A stretch of 64,000 nucleotides of DNA from an uncultured Oscillospiraceae bacterium (GCA_900548355.1 URKR01000011.1:6637-70636); one strand, 5' to 3'. Positions 35,279-44,995 are shown, numbered from the stretch's first letter. Numbers and translations are program-made. The notes: a model not told the origin generated them from the letters alone.

Positions 35279-35953
35279 CTACTTTTTCTTTCCGGTGCGT
35301 TCCTCCACCGTCCGCTTCAGCAATTCGTAGCTCTCCTCAATCCCGATCTCGCTGGTATCGAGCAGGATCGCGTCCTCGGCCTGGCGCAGCGGGGCGACGG
35401 CGCGGTGGGTGTCCTGGTCGTCACGCCGGCGGATATCGGCAAGCACCGTCTCATAGTCGGCCGCCTCGCCCTTGTCGCAAAGCTCTTTGTACCGCCGGTC
35501 GGCGCGCGCCTCTGCGCTCGCCGTCAAAAAGATCTTGACCGTCGCGTTCGGCAGCACCACGGTGCCAATGTCCCGCCCATCCATCAGCACGTTCTGGCGT
35601 TCCGCCAATTCGCGCTGGGTGTTGAGCAAAAAGTCCCGCACCGCCGGGTGGGCCGATACGTCCGAGGCCGCCATACCGACAGCTTCGGCCCGCACGGCGG
35701 CCGAAACGTCCTCCCCGTTGAGCAGCACCTGCTGCGCGCCGGACCCGGCCCGGATATCCAGGCGGATACCGGGCAGCAGCGCCGTCACCGCCGCCGCATC
35801 CTTGGTATCGGCGCCGGCCCGCAGTGCGTACAGCCCGATTGCGCGGTACATCGCGCCGGTATCCACATACACATACCCCAGCTCGGCCGCCAGCCTCTTG
35901 GCCAGGCTTGATTTGCCTGCGCCTGAAGGCCCGTCAATCGCGATCGAAATCAT
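35279..35953 (-). CDS. cmk: cytidylate kinase
   Basis: 224 residues from the ATG at 35953, 7 bases after GGAGA; an ATG two codons earlier is too close to the ribosome site. P-loop GPSGAGKS (8-15), YVDTGAMYRA and DGRDIGTVV are diagnostic. It phosphorylates CMP and dCMP. The lid region RRYKELCDKGE and the RRDDQD motif are complete. Confidence 0.96.
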   Translation of the reverse strand: MISIAIDGPSGAGKSSLAKRLAAELGYVYVDTGAMYRAIGLYALRAGADTKDAAAVTALLPGIRLDIRAGSGAQQVLLNGEDVSAAVRAEAVGMAASDVSAHPAVRDFLLNTQRELAERQNVLMDGRDIGTVVLPNATVKIFLTASAEARADRRYKELCDKGEAADYETVLADIRRRDDQDTHRAVAPLRQAEDAILLDTSEIGIEESYELLKRTVEERTGKKK

Positions 35954-35965
35954 CGTCATCTCTCC

Positions 35966-37213
35966 TTACTCTGTCTCCATACAGCCGCGCGCCGCCGCCT
36001 GCGCCGTGGCCCAGGCAATCTGCAGGTTATACCCGCCGGTACGCGCATCGACATCCAGGATTTCCCCGGCAAAATACAGCCCCGGGCAAAGCCTGCTCTG
36101 CATCGTTTTGGGGTCCACCTCCCGCACGTCCACCCCGCCGGCCGTGATGACCGCGTGGTCCAGGTCGCCAAGCGCCCGGATCGGCACCGCCCAGTGCTTG
36201 CAGACCCGCACAAGGTCAAGTTTTTGATCCCGGGTCAGCTGGGCGGCTTTGAGCCCCGGCGCCACGCCCCACCGCGCCGCCGCAACCGGCCGCATGGAAT
36301 GGGGCAGCAGCTTGTCCAGCAGCGCCGTCGCCGCCTTGCCGCCAAGCGCCGCCACATCCCGGGTCAGCCGGTCGTAGAGCGCTTTCTCATCCAGCGCCGG
36401 TTTCAGGTCAAACTCACAGACATAGCGGTGGGCGCCCAGGTCGTCGATGTAGCTTGAGGCCGACAGCACCAGCGGCCCCGACAGCCCAAAGTGGGTGAAG
36501 AGCGCCTCCCCCTGCTCTGTAAAAATCGGCTTGCCGTCGCGCAGCAGGGTCAGCGTGACGTTGCGCAGCGAAAGCCCCATCATCCTGCGGCAGTCGCCGT
36601 CGTCCGAAACAAGGCTGCACAGGCTCGGCTGGGTCGGCAGGATTGTGTGCCCCGCCTGCCGGGCCAGCGCGTAACCGCTGCCGTCCGAACCGGTGGCCGG
36701 GTAGCTGCGCCCACCGGTTGCCAGCAGGACCCGCCGCGCGCCGAACCGCCGCCCGTTTGCCTCCACACCGGTACAGCGGCCTTCCTCCATCACAAGGCCG
36801 GTCGCCTCGGCCTGCACCACCCTGGCCCCCGCCGCATACTGCCGCAGCGCAGCCAGCACGTCGGCCGCACGGTCGCTCTGCGGGAACACCCGCCGCCCGC
36901 GCTCGGTCTTGAGCGGTACGCCAAGGGTTTCAAACAGTTCCATTGCCGCCGAAGGCGGGAACGCATACAGGCTTGAATATAAAAACTTGCTGTTGCGGCG
37001 CACATAGCGCAAAAACTCCCGCACATCGCAGTCGTTGGTCAGGTTGCAGCGGCCTTTGCCGGTAATCAGGAGCTTCTGCCCGGTGCCCTTGGGGTTGTGT
37101 TCCAGCACCGTGACCGTACCACCGCGCCGCACGGCAGCGCCTGCCGCCATGAGCCCGGCCGCACCGCCGCCGACAACCAGCAGGTCGGGTGCGCCGGTTT
37201 CATTCTTCGGCAT
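35966..37213 (-). CDS. NAD(P)/FAD-dependent oxidoreductase, HI0933/BaiN family
   Basis: 415 residues from the ATG at 37213 (GGAGG upstream). N-terminal FAD fingerprint LLVVGGGAAGLMAAG, then GTGQKLLITGKGRCNLTN, RVFPQSDRAADV, LLATGGRSYPATGS and a C-terminal ITAGGVDVREVDPKTM plus GLYFAGEILDVDARTGGYN, all hallmarks of the HI0933 family. BaiN members reduce bile-acid intermediates in some gut Clostridia, but most homologues are housekeeping flavoproteins next to cmk, as here, so a bile-acid role is not claimed. Overlaps the neighbouring membrane gene by 14 bases. Confidence 0.9.
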   Translation of the reverse strand: MPKNETGAPDLLVVGGGAAGLMAAGAAVRRGGTVTVLEHNPKGTGQKLLITGKGRCNLTNDCDVREFLRYVRRNSKFLYSSLYAFPPSAAMELFETLGVPLKTERGRRVFPQSDRAADVLAALRQYAAGARVVQAEATGLVMEEGRCTGVEANGRRFGARRVLLATGGRSYPATGSDGSGYALARQAGHTILPTQPSLCSLVSDDGDCRRMMGLSLRNVTLTLLRDGKPIFTEQGEALFTHFGLSGPLVLSASSYIDDLGAHRYVCEFDLKPALDEKALYDRLTRDVAALGGKAATALLDKLLPHSMRPVAAARWGVAPGLKAAQLTRDQKLDLVRVCKHWAVPIRALGDLDHAVITAGGVDVREVDPKTMQSRLCPGLYFAGEILDVDARTGGYNLQIAWATAQAAARGCMETE

Positions 37214-38924
37214 GCCCCCCGCCTCCTTTCCCGGACGTCCCAAAGGTGCCGGCCAGCGCACCGAAGCTCACAAGCAGGAGCAGCGGGTGCACGGTGGCCA
37301 GGTACATCGTTGAAGTGCCAATGCCAAAGCTGGATACCTCAACAAAGGCGATCATGCCGCAGCGCAGCGCAGCCATGAAAAGCAGCGCCGCCAGCAGCAG
37401 CCAGCCCCCAAGCCCGGCCGCCCAGCCGCGGCGCACGCCGCCGCGGGCGATCAGCAGCCGCAGCATCCGCACGGCGGCCAGCACAAAGGCGACGGGCAGC
37501 GCAAACGCCCAGACCCACCGCACCGCGCCCAGCACGCCGAACACAAGCTTTTGCTGCGGGCTGTAATAGGGGGTATCCCGCCCGGCCTCGGCCGCACCGT
37601 TGAACCCGCAGTGCAGATACCCCGACCAGGCTGCGAAGTCCTCCTCGGTGCCGATCGAGCGCAGGCTCTCATACGGCGCGCAGTCCTGGAAGGTCAGCAC
37701 CCAGCCAAGGCTGCGCAGGGCTTCCCGCAGCGTCGGCAGCACATACCGCGCGCGGATCGGCTGGGTAGTGCCGCTGCGCGCCCCGGAATCCCCGGGCCTG
37801 GTCGGCAGCGTACCGTCGTCACAGGCCGCGTTGACCGCGCTGGCCACCTCGGCCCAGTAGGCCTCGGCCCCGGCGGCCGAATCATAAATCCCTTCAAATT
37901 GGGCCGCACGGCGGATTGCCCAGTAAAAGCTTCCGGCGCGGTAGTCCTCCAGCTCAGGGTCTCGGAAATCGTTGATCATCTGGGGGTCTTCCTCCAGCCA
38001 GTAGGCCAGCGGCTGCAGCGCTGGCACCGCGTCATACAGCTTTTGGCGCGCATCGGCCGGCACGCTCAGCATCCCCTCGTCGCTGTCGGTCGCCACCCGG
38101 CTCATCGCGCCCATCGCGTCGGCAAATGCACCGGAAGAAAAATCCGACAGCGTATACACCCCGTAGTGGGTATAGTTGAGCAGGCAAAAAACATGGATTC
38201 CCACCGCCAGCATCAGGTAAGGCACAGCCTGCCCGGCCAGCGTCCCCCAGCGCCGCCGGCGCGCAAGCCGCACAGCCAGCACGGCGCTCGCCCCCAGCGC
38301 AAACGGCAGCAGGAACAGGCCGGCGTCCTCCCGGCTCAGGTAGCCGGCCGCCAGCCCCGCGCCGGCCAGCACGGCCCAGCCGGCCAGCTTCGGCTTGCGC
38401 GCGGGGTCCCACCCGGCACGCAGCAGCGCCCCGGCAAACCCGGCAAAGCAGAGCAGGCAAAGCGCCGGGAAGATATTGTCCCTGTACACCCGCAGCGTAT
38501 ATGCCGCCCAGGAAGACGGCAAAAAGCACAGCGCCGCATACAGCCCCAGCGTGCAGAGCCGGGCCGCATCTTCGCCGCGCTTTTCCCACAGCGGCCGCAG
38601 CGCAAACGCCGCAGCCAGCGCCGCGGCACACCAAAGCGCCACGCCCCCCAGCAAATACGGGATGCGCAGCGCATGCAGCAACGCAAGCCAAACCGGAAAG
38701 AACATCGATTTGGACAGCGTCAGGTAATCATATTCCCCCAGCCACTGCCCCGCGCTGATCGCATTCGCGGCGCGGAACATCAGCTCATCATCCAGCGGGG
38801 CGCCCCCCACCCAGGTATACGCCTGTTGGAACCCTGTCACAAACAGGCGCAGCGCGGTCAGCACCGCCACAGCAGCCCAAAATGTCCGGCGCGGCAGGCT
38901 CAGTTTCTTGTGCGGCAGGGTCAT
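37200..38924 (-). CDS. multi-pass membrane protein, GT-C glycosyltransferase-like
   Basis: 574 residues from the ATG at 38924 (GGATT-type ribosome site; a start at 38990 is weaker). About ten membrane helices. The first extracytoplasmic loop carries GGAPLDDELMFRAANAI, with acidic DDE residues at the position of the GT-C catalytic motif, and LSREDAGLFLLPF follows. A soluble loop of some 180 residues lies between helices 8 and 9. It probably transfers a sugar from a polyprenyl donor outside the membrane. Acceptor unknown. Confidence 0.65.
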   Translation of the reverse strand: MTLPHKKLSLPRRTFWAAVAVLTALRLFVTGFQQAYTWVGGAPLDDELMFRAANAISAGQWLGEYDYLTLSKSMFFPVWLALLHALRIPYLLGGVALWCAAALAAAFALRPLWEKRGEDAARLCTLGLYAALCFLPSSWAAYTLRVYRDNIFPALCLLCFAGFAGALLRAGWDPARKPKLAGWAVLAGAGLAAGYLSREDAGLFLLPFALGASAVLAVRLARRRRWGTLAGQAVPYLMLAVGIHVFCLLNYTHYGVYTLSDFSSGAFADAMGAMSRVATDSDEGMLSVPADARQKLYDAVPALQPLAYWLEEDPQMINDFRDPELEDYRAGSFYWAIRRAAQFEGIYDSAAGAEAYWAEVASAVNAACDDGTLPTRPGDSGARSGTTQPIRARYVLPTLREALRSLGWVLTFQDCAPYESLRSIGTEEDFAAWSGYLHCGFNGAAEAGRDTPYYSPQQKLVFGVLGAVRWVWAFALPVAFVLAAVRMLRLLIARGGVRRGWAAGLGGWLLLAALLFMAALRCGMIAFVEVSSFGIGTSTMYLATVHPLLLLVSFGALAGTFGTSGKGGGGHAEE

Positions 38925-38986
38925 GGCGGGAATCCTTTCTTGGTTGGTAAGGGCTTCTTGTTTGGGCGCAGGGGCCGCACGGCGTT

Positions 38987-40216
38987 TCACCGCTCCATCA
39001 GGCGGCGGCCCTGCGGCACAGGCTTTGCCGGCAAGCCGTCCTCCTCACACAGCGCGGCCATCACGCGGTGCAGCGCGGCCACCAGCGCAATCGCCTCAAC
39101 CAGCCGGCCCCAGGGCATCGCCGCCCCGCGCCGTCCGCCCAGCAGCACGAACAGCCACGGCAGCCCATAGGAAATCACATTAATCAGGCAGATCGTCATC
39201 GCGGCCAGGTCCACCGGCCGCAGCGCCCGGCGGCAGAAGATGGCCACCGCCGGCAGCAGCAGGATGATGTAATCATGGTTCTGCTTGTAAAACCACAGCA
39301 CCGAAACAACGGCCGCCAGCGCGAACCAGGCCAGCCAGTCCTGCCACAGGCCGCGGCGGCGGAGCAGCGCCGCGCCCGCCGCAAACACCGCCATGCCGGC
39401 CACAATATCCAGCCCCAGCACCAGCCAGGTCGGCGCGCCGAAGCCAAGCAAAAAGTTGAAGAGCCCAAAGTAGGAGGATGTGTACCCCAGCCCCTGGTTC
39501 AGCATATCCCACAGCATGGTCAGCGGGGCGGTGCCGGTAGCCAGCGACGCGGCGCCCCATGCCCCCAGCACCAGCGCCCCGGCCACCGCAATCGGCTGCC
39601 AGCGCCGCCGGCAGAACAAAGGCAGGAAAAAGACAAACGCGATCTGCGGCTTGCACATCGCAAAGGCCAGCAGCACGCCGGCCAGCACCGGGTGCCGGTC
39701 CAAACAGCAGAGCACCAGCACCAGGCAGCAGCAGACAATACCGCTCTGGTTGCCGAACAGCACCGCGTTGGCCCACATGCTCGGCGCCAGCACCAGCGCC
39801 CCGGCCAGCGCGGCCACGGCAGGGTCGTCGCAATGGCCGCTGCGCAGCAGATACCCGCGCAGCCCCCAGGCCGCCGCCAGCGCAAACAGCAGGTCCAATG
39901 CCAAAATCCAAACCCGAACCGCCGCAAACGGCAAAAAACCCGGGTTCATCAGGTTCCCCAGCACATACGCCCAGGGTACCGTGCCGCCTGTTGCCGCATC
40001 CACCGCGCCCACCGCCGGCAGCGCCGGCGTCTCGCCGCGCATCACGGCGAACGGGTCCAGCCCGTGCAGCACATAGGCGCATTCCTGCCAGCGCAGCCGC
40101 GTATCCCACAGGTACAGCCCGTCCAGCACCAGGTACCGCCCCAGGTTGCCCAGCATCACGGCCAAAAACGCCAGCACCAGGCAAAACCTGGCCCGACGGC
40201 TGTGCAGCGCTTTCAT
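38987..40216 (-). CDS. GT87-like polyprenol-dependent glycosyltransferase (membrane)
   Basis: 409 residues from the ATG at 40216 (GGGGGG upstream). About ten membrane helices; the family-typical first loop DTRLRWQECAYVLHGLDPF, MNPGFLPFAAV and later FAMCKPQIAFVFFLPLF match GT87 (DUF2029) enzymes, which are alpha-mannosyl or arabinosyl transferases using lipid-linked sugars. It is flanked by a GT2 gene and a GT-C-like gene in one operon. The Cys-rich stretch VCCCLVLVLCC is unusual but lies in a membrane helix. Confidence 0.75.
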   Translation of the reverse strand: MKALHSRRARFCLVLAFLAVMLGNLGRYLVLDGLYLWDTRLRWQECAYVLHGLDPFAVMRGETPALPAVGAVDAATGGTVPWAYVLGNLMNPGFLPFAAVRVWILALDLLFALAAAWGLRGYLLRSGHCDDPAVAALAGALVLAPSMWANAVLFGNQSGIVCCCLVLVLCCLDRHPVLAGVLLAFAMCKPQIAFVFFLPLFCRRRWQPIAVAGALVLGAWGAASLATGTAPLTMLWDMLNQGLGYTSSYFGLFNFLLGFGAPTWLVLGLDIVAGMAVFAAGAALLRRRGLWQDWLAWFALAAVVSVLWFYKQNHDYIILLLPAVAIFCRRALRPVDLAAMTICLINVISYGLPWLFVLLGGRRGAAMPWGRLVEAIALVAALHRVMAALCEEDGLPAKPVPQGRRLMER

Positions 40217-40249
40217 TGTCTCCCCCCTCACGGCCCGCAGCACGCCGGC

Positions 40250-41194
40250 TTATTTTTGGATCTTCTCAATCCCTTCAATCAGGTATTTCTGGCGCTTGAA
40301 CACCAGGTCCACAAGCAGGGAAAGGTACTTGACCACAATCGCCAGCACCGCAAACACCCCCGCAAACCCCAGCGTCAGCACAAACATCGTTGTTGTCCAG
40401 CCCTGGATCGGGTGCCCGGTTGCAAACACAAGCAGGGTATATGCCAGCTCTGCCAGCGCCACCAGCATCATCGCCACGGCCACGCCGGCGCTCAGCCGGT
40501 AACCGGCGTCGGTATACAGCGCCAGGCTGTCCACCGCCAGCCGGAACCGCCCGGCCGCCCGGTCGGTCAGCCTGCCGTCAAACTCCAGGTCTGCCATCGC
40601 AAGGCCGCTTGCCGCATAAGCCGCCTTGCGGTAAGGCAGGTGCGGGCTGGAGGCATGCACCCGGTTGATTGCCCGGCGGCTGACCAGCCGGAACGCATCG
40701 GTGCGCAGCCGCCCCGCCCCGTGGGAGTTTGCGTTGAAAATTTTGTAGAACAGCACGCTCGAACCGCGGGTGCGGGTCGGGCAAACCGATACAATGTCGT
40801 TGCCTTTTTGCGCCGTTTCATACGCGCGGAAGATCAGCGCCGTGTCGTAGGGCATTTCGGTTGAATCAAATTCATACACATAATCGCCGATCGCAGCGTC
40901 CAGCCCGGCGTTCATGCCGGCTTCCAGCCCCTGGCGCAGCCCCATGTGCAGGATGGTCAGCGGCTTGGGGCAGTCTGCGGCCCAGCTGCGCAGCGCCGCC
41001 ACCACCCCGGCCGGGGCGGCGTCGTCCACCGCGACAATCTCATACTGGGCAAAATGCGCCTCAAGCTCCGCGGCCAGCTTGCCGAAAAAGCCAAGCGCGC
41101 CTTCGGCGTTCTCGCGGCCAGGGCGCAGGTAAACCACCGCCGAAACAAAATTCTTCTCCTTGCTCAGCGTCTGCTTCAGCTCCGCCTCGTTCAT
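40250..41194 (-). CDS. GT2 family glycosyltransferase with C-terminal membrane helices
   Basis: 314 residues. GT-A fold like polyprenol-phosphate sugar transferases: YEIVAVDDAAPAG, RQGLEAGMNAGLDAAIGDYV and EFDSTEMP in place of the usual DxD, then two membrane helices (residues about 235-255 and 270-295) before KRQKYLIEGIEKIQK. The acidic metal site EFDSTE is altered from classical DADLQ. It probably makes a lipid-phosphate sugar for the adjacent GT-C enzymes. It overlaps the oxidoreductase gene by 4 bases. Confidence 0.75.
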   Translation of the reverse strand: MNEAELKQTLSKEKNFVSAVVYLRPGRENAEGALGFFGKLAAELEAHFAQYEIVAVDDAAPAGVVAALRSWAADCPKPLTILHMGLRQGLEAGMNAGLDAAIGDYVYEFDSTEMPYDTALIFRAYETAQKGNDIVSVCPTRTRGSSVLFYKIFNANSHGAGRLRTDAFRLVSRRAINRVHASSPHLPYRKAAYAASGLAMADLEFDGRLTDRAAGRFRLAVDSLALYTDAGYRLSAGVAVAMMLVALAELAYTLLVFATGHPIQGWTTTMFVLTLGFAGVFAVLAIVVKYLSLLVDLVFKRQKYLIEGIEKIQK

Positions 41195-42321
41195 AGCTCC
41201 AGTACCTCGTCAATGTCATAGACCGTGTTGATCTTGCCCGAAAGCACGCTGACCAGCGTCGGCTCCTGGCACATCACCCGCACCACGGTCGGGCGGGAAT
41301 CATCAATTTCGCTCGCCTTCAAAATCGGCTTCATGCTGAACAAACTGCCGACATACCGGAACTCATATTCCGGCAGCAGATACTTGCGTGCCAGCTGGCT
41401 CATATACGGCCAGGCCGAAGCCGGCTTGGCCGGGCAGTCGTTGCAGTTGTACAGGTTGCCCGGCGCGCAGCGGCCGCCGCTCTCCTTCTGGCAGGGGAAG
41501 GTAGCCACCGCGTCGTAGCTTGTCTCATGCGGGGTAAAGGTTACGCTGGTCAGGCTGTGCAGCCCAGTCTGCCCAAACGGCATCAGGCTGAAAAACGGCC
41601 CGTCCATCACCGTAATACCGACATTGCGCAGGCTCTCGCCAACCTCGCACAGGATCATCTCGCACTTTTCGTATTTGATCTTAAACGGCGGCAGCCCCAG
41701 CATCGCGTGAATGTCATTGACGCCTGCATAGGTCGCATTGAGCAGGAACGGCGCCTCGGCCGTCACATCGCCGGCCGTCACCCGCCAGGCCCCGCCCGCC
41801 TTCTCAATCCGGGAAGGCTTGTGGCTGTACAGGATCGTCACGCCCGGCAGCTTGGCCAGCTCTTCCAAGAACCAGCGCTTGAGCACCTGGGCGTCGTAGG
41901 TGTATTCGGTCGTTAAAAAAGCGCCGTCGCAGACGCCGGGGTTGAAATATTTTGAGGGCGCCACATCGTCGCAGCGGATCTTGGCCGCCGCGCAAAACCG
42001 TCGGAAGGCCGCCGCGTCGGTCCAGGAAAAATGCGCGCTCGTCGCATACACCTGGTCGAAGTCGGTGCGCAGGCAGAACGAAAAATCCTTGCAGAACCGT
42101 TCAAAGTAATGCGCGCTCTTGATGGCCGTGGAATAGGACCGCGGGTAATGGTACCCCATATGCACCCGCGCCTGGTTGATATAGGTAGCCCGCATGAAGG
42201 GCCCGGGGTCGCGCTCAAGCACCAGCACCCGCTGGCCGGCCATGCCGCAGCGCCGCGCCGCATACAGCCCGTACAACCCCGCGCCCACTATGATTTTGTC
42301 AAAGGTCTGCGCCCTGCTCAC
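41191..42321 (-). CDS. FAD-dependent oxidoreductase of a glycan locus
   Basis: 376 residues from a GTG at 42321 following AAGGGG. N-terminal FAD fingerprint KIIVGAGLYGLYAARR and LVLERDPGP, then NQARVHMGYHYPRS, a motif seen in DAO-type flavoproteins encoded in surface-polysaccharide clusters (UDP-galactopyranose-mutase-like neighbourhood). A C-terminal Cys cluster (CAPGNLYNCNDCPAK) could bind a metal. Substrate unknown, probably a sugar or lipid-linked sugar. Stop overlaps the next gene start. Confidence 0.72.
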   Translation of the reverse strand: MSRAQTFDKIIVGAGLYGLYAARRCGMAGQRVLVLERDPGPFMRATYINQARVHMGYHYPRSYSTAIKSAHYFERFCKDFSFCLRTDFDQVYATSAHFSWTDAAAFRRFCAAAKIRCDDVAPSKYFNPGVCDGAFLTTEYTYDAQVLKRWFLEELAKLPGVTILYSHKPSRIEKAGGAWRVTAGDVTAEAPFLLNATYAGVNDIHAMLGLPPFKIKYEKCEMILCEVGESLRNVGITVMDGPFFSLMPFGQTGLHSLTSVTFTPHETSYDAVATFPCQKESGGRCAPGNLYNCNDCPAKPASAWPYMSQLARKYLLPEYEFRYVGSLFSMKPILKASEIDDSRPTVVRVMCQEPTLVSVLSGKINTVYDIDEVLEL

Positions 42322-42405
42322 GCCGCCGCCCCTTTCCTTAGATAGAGTCTGTAATGAAGAAACTCTCAACTCTTCAACAAGCCGTTTCTCAAATATCGCG
42401 CCGCC

Positions 42406-43200
42406 CTATTCCGGGTCATACTTTCCCCGCGCCGCTTCCAGCAGCACCCGCATCAGTTCGCTGTTGCCTTTCATGCCGCTGATCTTGGTCGGGGTGCGGC
42501 CGCTTGCAGGGTAGGCGCGGGTCACCGGCACCTCGCAGGTTTTCAGCCCCAACCGGCTGGCCCGGATGCTCAGATACGCCAGCAGTTCATACCCCATAAA
42601 GATCGGCCGCAGCGGCTGCACCGCCGGGTGGGTCAGGTATTCGCGGCTGTAGGCGCGGTAAGCGTTGGTCGTATCGGTATACCAGTGGCCGGCCGCCGCG
42701 CTGATGATCGGCGCGTGCACCATCCGCACGGCCAGCCAGCGGGCCGGCGGGGTGTGGATCGCCTTGCCTCCCTTGACAAACCGGCTGCCCTGCACAAAGT
42801 CGTACCCCTCGCGCAGCTTTTCAATAAAACGGGGCATATCCTCAATCGAATCCTTGTTGTTGCCGTCGATGGTCAACACGCCTTTGTAGCCGCGGCCAAG
42901 CGCAAAGTGCAGCCCCATCCGCAGCTGGGCCCCCTGTTTGCCGGCGCTTTCCTTGATAAGCAGCGTATTGACGCCGTACAGTTTGAGGGTCTCGGGTTTC
43001 ATGCTGCCGTCGGTTGAACCGCCGTCACACAGGATGATATCCACCAGCCTGTCCACCGCAGCTTTCTGGGCGCGGCCGAGCTCGGTCAAAATCCGCGCGC
43101 CTTCGTTGATCACAGGAATCAGCAGGCAGTAGTCGCTGCGGCGGGGCGCAAATTCGGCGATCGTGTACCGCACGTCAAAATTCTGGTTGTTTCGGCTCAT
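42406..43200 (-). CDS. GT2 family glycosyltransferase (DPM1-like, soluble)
   Basis: 264 residues. CLLIPVINEGARI, IILCDGGSTDGSM, the DGNNKDSIEDMPRFI metal-site region and GSRFVKGGK give the dolichol-phosphate-mannose-synthase type fold. No membrane helices at the C-terminus. It probably forms a polyprenyl-phosphate sugar. Overlaps the upstream isomerase by 4 bases; 84 bases separate it from the flavoprotein gene and contain no clear signal. Confidence 0.85.
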   Translation of the reverse strand: MSRNNQNFDVRYTIAEFAPRRSDYCLLIPVINEGARILTELGRAQKAAVDRLVDIILCDGGSTDGSMKPETLKLYGVNTLLIKESAGKQGAQLRMGLHFALGRGYKGVLTIDGNNKDSIEDMPRFIEKLREGYDFVQGSRFVKGGKAIHTPPARWLAVRMVHAPIISAAAGHWYTDTTNAYRAYSREYLTHPAVQPLRPIFMGYELLAYLSIRASRLGLKTCEVPVTRAYPASGRTPTKISGMKGNSELMRVLLEAARGKYDPE

Positions 43201-43985
43201 GCAAACACCTCCGCAATCCGCTGCATCGCGCTCAGCACAGGCGCATCGGTCTCGCCGGCGCTCATCTCGATCGAGACAAACCCGCGGTACCCTGCCGCGC
43301 CGAGCATCATCGCCAGTTCTTCCTGCTCCGGCCTGGGCTGGATCGGCGCAAGCCCCGGTTCGCTGATATGCACGTGGCTGACCCAGGAAAGGTCGGCCGC
43401 AAAGTCACGCAGCCGTTCGCCGTTGTCCAGAATGGCGCCCAGATCCAGGTTGACGGCCAGGCCGGGGTTGCCAAGCTTTTTAACCAGCGCAAACACCTCG
43501 GCCGTCGTGTTCAGATAATTCGTATACCGCGGGCTGTTCGCCTCCAGCGCGAGCCGCACGCCGTACCGCATTGCAAGCCGGCCGGCTTTATCAAAAAAAG
43601 CTTCGGCTGCGGCCGGGTCGGCCCCTTCGGGCCGGCGGCGGTTTTTCGGGCAGCCGAACACAAGGCTCGGGCAGTGCAGCGCATGGGCAAAGGCGAAGGC
43701 CTCCTCGGTGTAGGCAAGCAGCGCCTCGGCCTCCTCCGGCACAAAGATATTGCCGGTCCGGCCGTACCAGATGCTCTGCATGCTCGGCACCGCCAGGCCG
43801 TATTTTTGGTGCAGGTAGCCGCCAAACAGCACGGCCGCACTGAGGTTGTCATACGGCGGCGCCGGAAAGATGCGGGTCGGCGCAATCTCTACCCCGGCAA
43901 AACCGGCCGCCTGCAGCGCAGCATAGACAGCCTCGTCGTATTCCTTGGGCCAGCCAATGTTGCTGGCCGAAAGCAAAAACGGCAT
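43197..43985 (-). CDS. sugar phosphate isomerase/epimerase (TIM barrel, AP-endonuclease-2 type)
   Basis: 262 residues with the TIM-barrel pattern: FAGVEIAPTRIF, LALEANSPRYTNYLNT, NLDLGAILDN, WVSHVHISEPGL and FVSIEMS, supplying the usual Glu, Asp, His and Glu metal ligands. The family interconverts sugars or related polyols and acids. In a glycan operon with an epimerase it is likely to make a special sugar precursor. Substrate not assignable. Confidence 0.83.
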   Translation of the reverse strand: MPFLLSASNIGWPKEYDEAVYAALQAAGFAGVEIAPTRIFPAPPYDNLSAAVLFGGYLHQKYGLAVPSMQSIWYGRTGNIFVPEEAEALLAYTEEAFAFAHALHCPSLVFGCPKNRRRPEGADPAAAEAFFDKAGRLAMRYGVRLALEANSPRYTNYLNTTAEVFALVKKLGNPGLAVNLDLGAILDNGERLRDFAADLSWVSHVHISEPGLAPIQPRPEQEELAMMLGAAGYRGFVSIEMSAGETDAPVLSAMQRIAEVFA

Positions 43986-44009
43986 CGTCAGCCTCCTTAT
44001 GTCGGCCTG

Positions 44010-44933
44010 TCAGTCCCGCCAGGCATGCATGAACCGCACAATCTCGTCAAGTTCCTGCCCGGCCGTGCAAAGGTAGCCCCCCTGCCCGCCCAGCAGCTCA
44101 GCGTGCCGGCTGCGCAGATCATAGTCAAACGGCGGGGCAGGCAGTATGTTTTTCCAGTCGTCCCGGCCGGTCACGGCGGTATATACCTTGGCCGCCGCAA
44201 CCGGTTCGGGCGCCAGGTTCAGCAGCTTCAGCCCGGCCGCCCGTGCGCGGGTAAGGTCCGTCCAAAGCCGGGCCAGCGGGTAAAACTGGTAGCGGCTGCG
44301 AGAATCGGTAAAGGCGAGCGCGTTCCAATCGTTGCCTGCAAAAAAGCCGCGCAGCGCAGCCGCATCCACCCGGCCGTTCTGCTTGTAAAAGCCGTTGTCA
44401 GCCAGGGTGTAGCCCTCCCGCACAAGCGGGCTCTTGGCCTCCAGCTCCTGGTATTTATCGGGTTTGAGCATGGACGGGGCAATCGTATGCAGGTCATACA
44501 GGAAGTTTTTGCGCAGCCCGCGGCCATACAGCGCCGGCAGCCGCACAATCAGCGCATCCGGAAAATCTTCCCGCACCCAGCGCTCAAGCTGCAGCCGGTT
44601 GCGGCCATAGGCGGAAAGGCCCGGCCCCTCGGGGTCATCCTCCTCGGTCTTGCCGCGGCTGTCGGCATAAACCGCAATCGAAGAAATCAGCGCAACGGCT
44701 TTCGGCGCAATGCGGCGCAGGTTTTCCCGCGCGCCGCGCATAACGGCAAGGTCGGCTTCCGGGTCGGCATTGGCCAAAAACATCGCCGCCGGTACCCCGG
44801 CATAGACGCACAAGTCCGGTTCGCTGCCAAACTGCGCCGCGATGTCGGTGGAATGGCAGGCCGCCGCAAAGGGATGCGCCGCCATAAGGTTCCCCCCGAC
44901 AAAGCCTGTCGATCCCACCAAAAGATCACGCAT
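44010..44933 (-). CDS. NAD-dependent epimerase/dehydratase (extended SDR)
   Basis: 307 residues from the ATG at 44933. Nucleotide-binding LLVGSTGFVGGNL close to the N-terminus, LISSIAVYADSRG and a catalytic-type Tyr segment LSAYGRNRLQLE (YxxxR in place of YxxxK, so the usual lysine is arginine). Acts on a nucleotide- or lipid-linked sugar. First gene of the leftward 37-45 kb operon, with a promoter at 44996-45024. The last part is less conserved. Confidence 0.8.
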   Translation of the reverse strand: MRDLLVGSTGFVGGNLMAAHPFAAACHSTDIAAQFGSEPDLCVYAGVPAAMFLANADPEADLAVMRGARENLRRIAPKAVALISSIAVYADSRGKTEEDDPEGPGLSAYGRNRLQLERWVREDFPDALIVRLPALYGRGLRKNFLYDLHTIAPSMLKPDKYQELEAKSPLVREGYTLADNGFYKQNGRVDAAALRGFFAGNDWNALAFTDSRSRYQFYPLARLWTDLTRARAAGLKLLNLAPEPVAAAKVYTAVTGRDDWKNILPAPPFDYDLRSRHAELLGGQGGYLCTAGQELDEIVRFMHAWRD

Positions 44934-44995
44934 CACCGTCGCCCTCTTTCCTTTCCCGCCCTCAGCGGGCAGATAATTGTACACATGTATATCTT

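Noticed and set aside
35966..37213. Bile-acid reductase BaiN
   Set aside because: The HI0933 family is mostly housekeeping and the gene sits next to cmk, with no other bai genes, so the specific role is unsupported.
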